This document shows positions 23,295 through 29,945 of a DNA stretch of 29,945 nt, piece by piece. The stretch's first letter is position 1, and each line of letters begins with the position of its first letter. This stretch comes from an uncultured Collinsella sp. (lineage in GTDB: Bacteria; Actinomycetota; Coriobacteriia; Coriobacteriales; Coriobacteriaceae): assembly GCA_900765115.1 (NCBI GenBank), contig CAAFQK010000076.1:1-29945 (forward strand), given 5' to 3'. Under the pieces are notes generated by a model, which saw nothing but the letters and a program-made list of their open reading frames with translations, had not been told where the DNA came from and ran no database searches. The position numbers and the translations under genes are program-made.

Positions 23295-24839
23295 CTAGTC
23301 TTGGGGTGTCCAGGACCAGAAGAAATTGATGAGGGCCACGCGCGAGGCGGCACCGGTCTTTTTGTTGATCGAGGCGATGTGACGGTAGAGCGTAGAACGC
23401 GAAAGGAAGAGCGCCGCCGCAACGTCCTGCACGCTGTCGTCCGATACGACCAGCGCCTCCAGCACATCGCGCTCGCGCTTGGTAAGCCCAAAGGCGGCTA
23501 CAAAGCCGTCGAGTCGATCGTCAAACGAAAGCTCCGGCATCTCCAGGGGCACCGTGTCGGTCTGATCGGGCGCACGGCTCACGCCAAGATCGTCGGTGGC
23601 AAACGCCAGCCCCCTGTGACCCGCTTCGTCCTCAACGCCTTGTCCAAACTGCCCCAGCAGCGAGATCGCAATGCCGACAAACAACACGAGTACGACACCC
23701 ACCGCCACCAGCACGTTTTGGCTCGAGATGATCGCCACCGCCGGAGCCGTCACAAGCATTGAGCAAATGTTGTTGATGACGCGGCCCATGCACGGCCACA
23801 GATACGACCAGCGGGCATACATCGAAATCGCGGCGAACTTCGCGGTGAAGAACACCACGAAAAAGCCCGTGCCCAGGTAAAAGATAATCGTGGCGGCGAG
23901 CGCATTGCCGCCGTTGCCATCGGTGATAAGCACAAAGAACGAGAGCGTGGACAGCATGGCGGCGCACGTCATGATGATGTTCATATACGAGCGTCCGCGC
24001 AGGTCATACAGGGCGCCGGCAGCAAGCGCACTCACAACCAGCAGCAAGCGCGGCCAGTCACCCAGATCGATAGCGCCGGCGGCATGCGAGGTCGTAAGAC
24101 CGGCATTGAGAGCCGCGAATACGCCGGTGAGGCAGGCGGTCGCCACCGTCAAGCGCACTACGGCACCCTGGAAGGCCGCCTTTGCCTCGGGATTATCGCG
24201 CCACTTGGCGCCATGCTCCGACGCATCGACCGATAGCTCGGCAATCTCGGCTTCGAACTCGGGCGCGGACTCATCGCGTAATTTAGCTCGTCGGGTACCG
24301 TGAAGCAGCCCAACCAGCGCAATCGCACAGGCAATAAGGACAAACTGTTGAGGAATGCCCGCAGGCATCACCATATGGTTGAGCACCTGTACCAAAATGC
24401 CCGCAGCATAAGAAACCGCCACGGCACGTGCCAAACAAGGCGTCTGCGCAAAACGCCGCGCCAGATTGGCATGGGCGGTCGATCCGCAGTAGCCCAGGGC
24501 GCAGCACGCCACCAGACCGCCCGCAATCACAACCTGAAACTGCGCCGCCATAATCAGCAGCAGCAATGCCGACACCAGCAGCACGCCCGTCATATCGCTC
24601 GTTGCATCGATTGTCTGGGGACGGCGATAGTACAGGAGAGGACGCACAAAATAGCCGATCACGCTCGCGCCGACGACGATGCTCTCGTAGATAACGACCT
24701 CGTTCGCCGGCACAAACTCGGCCACGCGCACGTCAAAGAGGTACTCGCCGGCCAAAACCGTGAAAAAGAAAAGCGCCAGGCACAGAATCTCCCGTATGCT
24801 CCGGCGCAAATATGCGGTTGTGTCTCCCAGGTCCCTCAT
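23295..24839 (-). CDS. membrane-bound LuxR-type regulator with about 12 membrane helices
   Basis: A 514-residue protein. The first 430 residues are strongly hydrophobic with about 12 predicted membrane spans resembling a major-facilitator fold, broken by a soluble loop near 190-225. The last 65 residues are a LuxR helix-turn-helix (LTKRERDVLEALVVSDDSVQ, then AAALFLSRSTLYRHIASINKK). Such transporter-like sensors fused to LuxR domains are abundant in Coriobacteriia, where many sit beside the genes they control. I chose ATG 24839, with GGGTGGGGG upstream, over the ATG at 24875, which has no ribosome site. It lies just upstream of the four-gene envelope operon, which it may regulate. Confidence 0.88.
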   Translation of the reverse strand: MRDLGDTTAYLRRSIREILCLALFFFTVLAGEYLFDVRVAEFVPANEVVIYESIVVGASVIGYFVRPLLYYRRPQTIDATSDMTGVLLVSALLLLIMAAQFQVVIAGGLVACCALGYCGSTAHANLARRFAQTPCLARAVAVSYAAGILVQVLNHMVMPAGIPQQFVLIACAIALVGLLHGTRRAKLRDESAPEFEAEIAELSVDASEHGAKWRDNPEAKAAFQGAVVRLTVATACLTGVFAALNAGLTTSHAAGAIDLGDWPRLLLVVSALAAGALYDLRGRSYMNIIMTCAAMLSTLSFFVLITDGNGGNALAATIIFYLGTGFFVVFFTAKFAAISMYARWSYLWPCMGRVINNICSMLVTAPAVAIISSQNVLVAVGVVLVLFVGIAISLLGQFGQGVEDEAGHRGLAFATDDLGVSRAPDQTDTVPLEMPELSFDDRLDGFVAAFGLTKRERDVLEALVVSDDSVQDVAAALFLSRSTLYRHIASINKKTGAASRVALINFFWSWTPQD

Positions 24840-24950
24840 GGTAACCCCCACCCGCTTAGATGTCCGGAAAACCATTTTAATGGAGAATGGGTCTTAGTAT
24901 CCACGCAATGCCCGAACTGTTACGCATCCGGCGCAAATGCCCCAACAGCA

Positions 24951-25015
24951 GTTGCGGTGAAATAGTTCCTGTTTGACCGGCCCGGGCTGTCATTTAGGAA
25001 CTATTCCACCGCAAC
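24951..25015. repeat. GTTGCGGTGAAATAG palindrome, copy 3
   Basis: The arms 24951-24970 and 24996-25015 pair over 20 bp with the same single mismatch as copy 2. It is followed by AAAGGGGACTGGG (25020-25032), the complement of a GTCCC-containing string. It lies in the 261-bp stretch 24840-25100 between the LuxR start and the end of the apiosidase-like gene; otherwise I see nothing there. Confidence 0.85.
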
Positions 25016-25100
25016 ATATAAAGGGGACTGGGTTGTTGATATCAGAAAAGGGAGGGAGGTGCCCGGGCCGAGGGAGCAACTCGGGATCGAAGCTCGAGCG

Positions 25101-26414
25101 TTAGTGCTCGGGCGTCAGGATCACCAGGGCGTCGTGCTCAAAGGAATGCTGAGCCACGCGCACGGTGCCGTCGCCATTGTCGCGAACGGGCAGCTTGGCG
25201 ATACGCTTGGCCTCCATGTCGAGGGCCGTCGCCGACCAGCCGCGCGCACTATCGAGCTTAAACGTAAGTGCCGTGGTGCGCGGCAGATAGGTGACGACAC
25301 GCTCGCCAATACGCGCCACACGGATGGACTCGCGCGCGTCATCGAGCAGCTCCTGTGCCGGGATAACGGCGAGAGCGTCGTCGCTAGCCGTGGCACCCAG
25401 GCCGGCAAGCACGTGCTCGATGGCGGCAAAATCCCACACGCCCGCAAACTGCAGACACTCCTGCCAGCGGAACGGCATGTCAAAGCCCTCGCCCAGCACC
25501 GAACCCTGGCTGCGCGATGTCTGCCAGTTCCAAACGCCGTGGGCGCCGTAGGTCACGCCCGCGCTGGCGCCGGCAAGGATCGAAGACCACACGCTCGCGC
25601 GACAGTCCTGCGCGGTAAAACGCCAGTACACGTTGCGCGACGCACCCATCTGCTCGTAGCAGGGCTCGGAGTTGACCATCGGCTTTTTGGGATAGCTGGC
25701 GATAAAGTCCTGCGGCAGGTGCCAGGCCTCGGGCTGGCCTTCGTAGTTGTGGCCGGGCTGGAACATATAGAAGTCCAGGCGGTCCAAATACTGCGCGGGA
25801 ATCGTGCGGTTACCGCGATTGATGTGCATGGTACGCAGGACCTCGGGCGCGCGCTTCGCAACCTCGTCGAGCGCATCCTCGTAATAGGCAATCGCCTCGT
25901 CACCGGCAAAGTCCGTGTCGCCCGTCACCACATAGACGGGATCGAACTCGCCCAGGTTCTCGACGACGCGGGCAACGTGGGCACGGACCTCCTCGCGCGG
26001 CATAACCTCGGCACCGCAACGCTCGGCGATCTTAGCGCCCCAGGTACCGGGCACGTAGTTGCACCACATGAGCACGAGCGCCGGACGAATGCCGTGCTCG
26101 ACGGCAGCGCGGCACATGGCGGCGGCGCGATCCCAATACGCCTGGTTGGGTTGAGACCAATCAAAGCGCACGCCATCCTCGCTGGCATAGGGCCAAATGC
26201 CCAGATCGGGGCAGCAGCGATCCCACTGCGGCAACGTGTTAATCTGCAGCACGTTCATGCCCTGCTCGGCGCGGCGGGTCAGATAGTAGTCCCAGTCGGC
26301 CTCGGGGATGCTGGTAAACGCACTCCAGCACGTATCGGCAAACCAAAAGAACGGCTTGCCCTCGCACAAAAAACCGTCCTGACGACCGTTGACGGTCAGT
26401 TTTCCCAAACTCAT
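25101..26414 (-). CDS. apiosidase-like (GH140/DUF4038) glycoside hydrolase
   Basis: A 437-residue cytoplasmic enzyme. The N-terminal segment FFWFADTCWSAFTSIPEADW, followed by YYLTRRAEQGMNVLQINTLPQ, matches the apiosidase-like TIM barrel (DUF4038, GH140), which in gut Bacteroides removes apiose from pectin. The small C-terminal part (about 340-437) looks like the beta-sandwich put-collagen-binding domain of the same proteins. No signal peptide is present, so substrates must be imported first. I chose the ATG at 26414 (MSLGKL), 7 bases after AAGGA; an ATG at 26420 is too close. It follows the PTS gene after a 210-bp gap with a hairpin, probably a read-through terminator. Substrate is not proven. 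Confidence 0.8.
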   Translation of the reverse strand: MSLGKLTVNGRQDGFLCEGKPFFWFADTCWSAFTSIPEADWDYYLTRRAEQGMNVLQINTLPQWDRCCPDLGIWPYASEDGVRFDWSQPNQAYWDRAAAMCRAAVEHGIRPALVLMWCNYVPGTWGAKIAERCGAEVMPREEVRAHVARVVENLGEFDPVYVVTGDTDFAGDEAIAYYEDALDEVAKRAPEVLRTMHINRGNRTIPAQYLDRLDFYMFQPGHNYEGQPEAWHLPQDFIASYPKKPMVNSEPCYEQMGASRNVYWRFTAQDCRASVWSSILAGASAGVTYGAHGVWNWQTSRSQGSVLGEGFDMPFRWQECLQFAGVWDFAAIEHVLAGLGATASDDALAVIPAQELLDDARESIRVARIGERVVTYLPRTTALTFKLDSARGWSATALDMEAKRIAKLPVRDNGDGTVRVAQHSFEHDALVILTPEH

Positions 26415-26550
26415 CTGCATGTCCTTTCGCTCGATAAAGGAATTGCGAACCGGCAGGGGTTTTCGCGGTAACCCCGCGCGAAAGCCCCCGCCGCTTGGCA
26501 AGCCCTGGCGAGCAGGCGCCACCTGCCCCCAATCAGTCTACCTTGCAAGA

Positions 26551-26584
26551 AGGGCCCCGCCGGGCTTGCGCCTGACGGGGCCCT
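26551..26584 (-). terminator. GC-rich hairpin between the PTS and apiosidase-like genes
   Basis: AGGGCCCCG (26551-26559) and CGGGGCCCT (26576-26584) pair perfectly. On the minus strand it follows the PTS stop by about 40 bases and is followed by TCTT. The weak T-tract suggests partial termination, lowering expression of the second gene. Confidence 0.6.
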
Positions 26585-26624
26585 GTCGTGTAGGTAAGGT
26601 CGTATGCGACCGAATGGCTTGGCC

Positions 26625-28052
26625 TTAGGCCTCCATCTCGGCGAGCTCCTCCTTGGAGAAGCCGGCGACAAAGACGACGGCAGCGGCGATGACAAAGGAG
26701 ATTGCCATACCGACGATAGCCCAGACGGTGTTCATCTGGCCACCCTGCAGGTAGTTGGTGAAGACCAGGAAGTTGGAAGCACCGCCGGCGAGGTAGTAGG
26801 TAACACCCATGAGGCCGGAGAACACAGCGCCGATAGCACCGCCGATGAACATACCGAACATGGTGCGACGGAAGCGCATGAGGATACCGAAGAGTGCGGG
26901 CTCGGTGACGCCGCCGGCGATGGCGGAGATGACGTAGCCCAGGGCAAGACCCTTCTCGTCGGGGTTCTTCATCTTGAGGAAGGCACCGAAGGCGCAGCCC
27001 CAGACAGCGGCCATAGCGCAGTTGGTGGAAACGAAGACGAAGGGATCGTAGCCGGCAGCGATGATCTGAACCTGAGCGAGCAGGATGACGGGCATGTGCA
27101 TGCCGCAGACCACGAAGAGCTGCCAGAAGGCGCCGAGGACGGCCATGACGATCAGGATACCGACGCCACCCATGTCAGCGAGACCGAAGAGGGCGTTAGC
27201 GATGAGGCTGCCGATCTCGTTGCCGAGCGGGGCGAGGACGATGAAGGCGATGGGGATGGTAACGATCATGGTGCAGAACGGCGTGAAGACCGTGGAGAGC
27301 ACGTCAGGCATGACCTTCTTAAAGAACTTCTCGACAAAGTACAGGACAGGCACCGAAAGGATAATCGGCAGGACGGACTGCTGATAGTTGGCAGCGGCGA
27401 TCTGAATGCCGTAGACGGAGATGATTCCGCCGCCATCCTGGGTCGCGACACTCACGACGGACGGGGCCATGAGGGCGCCGCCGAGGAGCATGCCCAGAAC
27501 CGGGGAGGCGCCGAGCTTCTTAGCGGCGGCATAGCCCAGGTAGATGGGGATAAAGGTGAACGTGGCCTCGTACAGGGTGGTGTAGAGGAACGTGTAGGTC
27601 GGATCGGTGTCAGAGAGAACGCCGAGCATGGTGGGACCGAGGACCGCAGCGATGGTGCGGAACAGACCGCCGGCCATGAGCAGCGGGATCAGCTGGGTCA
27701 TGGAGCCCGACAGATAGTCGAGGATGATGTTCGGCAGGTTCTTGAGCTCGAACTTCTCCTTGGGAGCATCGAGGTTCTCGTCGACCGCGGCACCCTGCTT
27801 GACGCCGGACATGGCGACGAACTCGGCGAGCACCTTGGGCACGTTCTGGCCGATGATGACCTGGAGCTGGCTGCCGGCGAACTGGCAACCCAGAACACCC
27901 TTGACCTTCTTGATCTTCTCCACGTCGGCCTTGTTGTTGTCCTTGAGCGTCAGACGCAGACGCGTCATGCAGTTGGTGGCGACGGAAACATTCTCCGCAC
28001 CGCCCACGAGCTCGAGGACATCGGTGGCAATCTGCTTGTTATCTACTGCCAT
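26625..28052 (-). CDS. PTS beta-glucoside-family permease, IIBC components
   Basis: A 475-residue inner-membrane sugar permease. The N-terminal IIB domain carries the phosphorylated Cys28 in ATNCMTRLRL. From about residue 105 the IIC domain follows with about ten membrane spans, including a GGLFRTIAAVLGP motif and the GITEPALFG-like sequence GGVTEPALFG that is typical of the glucose/beta-glucoside superfamily. There is no C-terminal IIA domain, unlike BglF, so phosphate must come from a separate EIIA such as the one at 8152-8688. I chose ATG 28052 with GGAGGGG upstream; the ATG at 28067 lacks a site. It is divergent from the esterase gene. Confidence 0.9.
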   Translation of the reverse strand: MAVDNKQIATDVLELVGGAENVSVATNCMTRLRLTLKDNNKADVEKIKKVKGVLGCQFAGSQLQVIIGQNVPKVLAEFVAMSGVKQGAAVDENLDAPKEKFELKNLPNIILDYLSGSMTQLIPLLMAGGLFRTIAAVLGPTMLGVLSDTDPTYTFLYTTLYEATFTFIPIYLGYAAAKKLGASPVLGMLLGGALMAPSVVSVATQDGGGIISVYGIQIAAANYQQSVLPIILSVPVLYFVEKFFKKVMPDVLSTVFTPFCTMIVTIPIAFIVLAPLGNEIGSLIANALFGLADMGGVGILIVMAVLGAFWQLFVVCGMHMPVILLAQVQIIAAGYDPFVFVSTNCAMAAVWGCAFGAFLKMKNPDEKGLALGYVISAIAGGVTEPALFGILMRFRRTMFGMFIGGAIGAVFSGLMGVTYYLAGGASNFLVFTNYLQGGQMNTVWAIVGMAISFVIAAAVVFVAGFSKEELAEMEA

Positions 28053-28158
28053 GGGACCCCTCCCCATATCATCGTGTGCCTACTCGTTTGGGCGTAGGCA
28101 CGCCTTTGGCTCGGCGACTATAACCCCTTACGGCCACCGAACCCTTGGATACGCTGTC

Positions 28159-28516
28159 GTAAACAATGTGTTTACTGAACGTTTACGGGCTTTAGTTTAC
28201 ACGGAACGTCTAATTTGTGGCAATGTTGCCGTCTGTAGTCCGGTGAACGGTAGGAAATCGGGGGTGAACGTACTTGAACGGTAAGGGATTGTCTATTTGA
28301 CGCTCTGCTACTAAATGCCTATTTACGTGGTCTTTTAATTTGGTAAACACCTCTATTCTTTGTTGACCCATCAACAAAAGCCCTGCTAAATGGTGATAAA
28401 CGAATGTTTAGTTATTTGTTGAGTGTTCATTTTGACCGTTTACCGAGTTCATCTGCCTGTTCTGTAGCTCTGCATTAAACTAAACATGTTTAAGTTGTAT
28501 TGCCGCTGATGTTTAC
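28159..28516. promoter_or_regulatory. AT-rich divergent control region with repeated TAAAC/GTTTA and TGAACG sites
   Basis: This 490-bp gene-free region (28053-28542) is much richer in AT than the genes. Inverted pairs are GTAAAC-N5-GTTTAC (28159-28175), TAAACGAATGTTTA (28397-28410) and TAAACATGTTTA (28481-28492). Single GTTTAC or GTAAAC sites lie at 28181, 28195, 28343, 28438 and 28511. TGAACG occurs at 28176, 28244, 28265 and 28275, with GGAACG at 28203. TTTGTTGA and TCAACAAA form a further palindrome (28359-28378). Together they look like operators for one or more regulators of the divergent PTS and esterase genes. Confidence 0.65.
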
Positions 28517-28542
28517 CACTCGCGGCGCAGAGGAGGCAGCTC

Positions 28543-29880
28543 ATGGAACTCAAATCGTGCACCTACGCAACCGTCACCACGCTGGGAGACTTTGGCCCCT
28601 GGATCAGCAAAGTCGTGCTCGACCTGCCGTGCACCGTTCGCGCCAACGATATCGATGCGCGCACCTTCCATATATATGTAGAGCGCCATGAACGCACGGG
28701 CGAGATCCTGATGCGCAAAGAGCGCGGCGCCGACCACGCCGCACCTTCCGTAGGCTATGTCAACGTCCTCGCCGCCTATCCGTGTGATGAGTGCGGACGC
28801 AAGCTCGCCTTTGGCACCCATGTGGCGCTCGAGATCGCCGAGCAGCGCCTGACCAAGAAGATCGAGGGCAGCGTGATGGGCTCGCGCTTGCTCGACGACC
28901 AGCTGCGCATCACGCAGCTCGCGGCCCTTCCCGGCAATGACGGTGACGATCCAACCTGCGGCCTGGTCTTTGACACCTGCCGCGGCGACATCTGTCCCGC
29001 GCTCAAGGGCTGGAGCAATGCCACGCAAAAGACCGCCGTCAACGGCATCGCGCTCGAGTACGGCTTCTTTGAGCCCAGCTTTAAGGCCGAGGACTCCGCC
29101 TGCTTCAACCCCTTCGCGCCCGAAACGACAGTCGTGCCCCAGAAGGCCCCGCTCGTGGTGTACCTGCACGGCGCTGGCGAGGGCAAGGGCGCTACGCAAG
29201 GCGAGGGCGCCACGCGCGCTTATATCGGCAACCGCGTGACGGCCATCAGCCAGGCGCAGATCCAACGCTACTTTGGCGGCTTTGCCTGGGTTCTCGTGCC
29301 GCAGTCGCCCACGTTTTGGATGGACAACGGCACTGAGCAGCTCGGCCACTCCAACCAGAGCATCTACTCCCCCGTCATTAAGGCGCTCATCGACGAGTTT
29401 GTCGCCGAGCATGCCGACCGCATCGACACCGACCGCATCGTGGTCGCTGGCCTTTCCAACGGCGGCTTTATGACGCTGCGCCTGTGCGCCGACTACCCCG
29501 AGTTCTTCGCCGCGGGCCTTCCCTGCTGCGCGCCGTGGTACAACGCCACGGACGAGGACGTTGCTGCCCTTGCCAAGACACCGCTGTGGTTTACGCACTC
29601 CAAGGGCGATGAGCTCGTGATACCGCAGGAGACCGTGCTGCCGCTCACGGCTCGCCTGCGCGCTGCCGGCGCCAACGTGCATCTCACCTACTTTAGCCAT
29701 GTCGAGGACCTGACCGGGCGCTACCGCGAGGCCGACGGCTCGCCCAAGAAGACGTTCAACCATGGCGTGTGGATCCACCAATTCAACGACATGTGTTATC
29801 AAGACTTCGACGGGGGCAACGTACTCATCGACGGCGAGCCGGTGGGCTGCTGGGAGTGGTCGGCCAGGGTCGACAGGTAA
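28543..29880 (+). CDS. alpha/beta-hydrolase esterase (PHB-depolymerase/feruloyl-esterase-like)
   Basis: A 445-residue protein without a signal peptide. The N-terminal 180 residues form a small beta-rich domain I cannot name. The C-terminal part (about 205-430) is an alpha/beta hydrolase with LVVYLHGAGEGKG (oxyanion loop) and the nucleophile elbow GLSNGG with Ser305. An acid in the LWFTHSKGDELV region and the His of NHGVWIHQF are likely triad members. This resembles prolyl-oligopeptidase-like esterases that act on short or feruloyl esters. AGAGGAGG lies upstream of ATG 28543. It is divergent from the PTS gene and likely co-regulated with it. Only 65 bases follow it in the window, and no feature is visible in them. 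Confidence 0.8.
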   Translation: MELKSCTYATVTTLGDFGPWISKVVLDLPCTVRANDIDARTFHIYVERHERTGEILMRKERGADHAAPSVGYVNVLAAYPCDECGRKLAFGTHVALEIAEQRLTKKIEGSVMGSRLLDDQLRITQLAALPGNDGDDPTCGLVFDTCRGDICPALKGWSNATQKTAVNGIALEYGFFEPSFKAEDSACFNPFAPETTVVPQKAPLVVYLHGAGEGKGATQGEGATRAYIGNRVTAISQAQIQRYFGGFAWVLVPQSPTFWMDNGTEQLGHSNQSIYSPVIKALIDEFVAEHADRIDTDRIVVAGLSNGGFMTLRLCADYPEFFAAGLPCCAPWYNATDEDVAALAKTPLWFTHSKGDELVIPQETVLPLTARLRAAGANVHLTYFSHVEDLTGRYREADGSPKKTFNHGVWIHQFNDMCYQDFDGGNVLIDGEPVGCWEWSARVDR

Positions 29881-29945
29881 TCTATCCCATCACGGGGCCG
29901 AGGGCTTACCTCTGAAAATGTCCTCGGGCATGCGGCCCGGTTGCA

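Noticed and set aside
25059..26471. 470-residue open frame on the plus strand
   Set aside because: Antisense shadow of the apiosidase-like gene, with Arg/His/Ala-rich sequence typical of such shadows.
26604..28097. 497-residue open frame on the plus strand
   Set aside because: Antisense to the PTS IIBC gene; low-complexity acidic translation with no family features.
28513..29802. 429-residue open frame on the minus strand
   Set aside because: Antisense to the esterase; no recognisable motifs or ribosome site.

Overview
The window looks like a chromosomal segment of a high-GC actinobacterium of the Coriobacteriia, most likely Collinsella or a close gut relative. This is inference from codon and base composition, the nickel/hydrogenase cluster, an integral-membrane LuxR regulator of the kind common in Coriobacteriia, and PTS/glycosidase gene content. 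No rRNA, tRNA, CRISPR array, phage or intact insertion sequence was found. Nearly all DNA is accounted for by about 21 protein genes plus an unusual number of palindromic or structured intergenic elements.

Layout. (1) 165-7041, plus strand: a small helical protein, a nickel-responsive NikR with a His-rich head, hypF, hypC, hypD, hypE and a HAD phosphatase. HypC/D/E/F build and attach the Fe(CN)2CO group of [NiFe] hydrogenase; hypA and hypB are not in the window. hypF carries an in-frame 207-bp insertion bounded by 24-bp terminal inverted repeats. (2) 7359-10404, minus strand: a lipoprotein, PTS EIIA-glucose (crr), the remnant of a Cof-type HAD gene, and a GH1 6-phospho-beta-glucosidase. (3) 10577-15198: an AraC regulator divergent from a large GH106-like glycosidase, followed by an RpiR/MurR regulator. 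(4) 15518-19404: pyrE, divergent from a magnesium-type P-ATPase whose leader holds a promoter, a possible 23-codon leader peptide and long inverted repeats. (5) 19574-24839, minus strand: a four-gene envelope operon of unknown function (two paralogous lipoproteins, a zinc-ribbon protein, a single-span protein) preceded by a membrane LuxR regulator. (6) 25101-29880: an apiosidase-like glycosidase and a beta-glucoside PTS IIBC, divergent from an alpha/beta-hydrolase esterase across a 490-bp AT-rich region packed with TAAAC/GTTTA repeats.

How the genes fit together: the PTS permease at 26625-28052 has IIB and IIC domains but no IIA, so the separate EIIA at 8152-8688 could supply it, and the GH1 enzyme could cleave the phosphorylated products. 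The apiosidase-like enzyme, GH106-like enzyme and esterase would strip decorations from plant glycosides.

The most interesting non-coding signals are two copies (7207-7354 and 15371-15518) of an approximately 148-nt element whose helices differ in sequence but keep pairing. Also notable are the hypF insertion and a superfamily of short palindromes, many carrying a CCTGTCCC-type loop, at gene ends.
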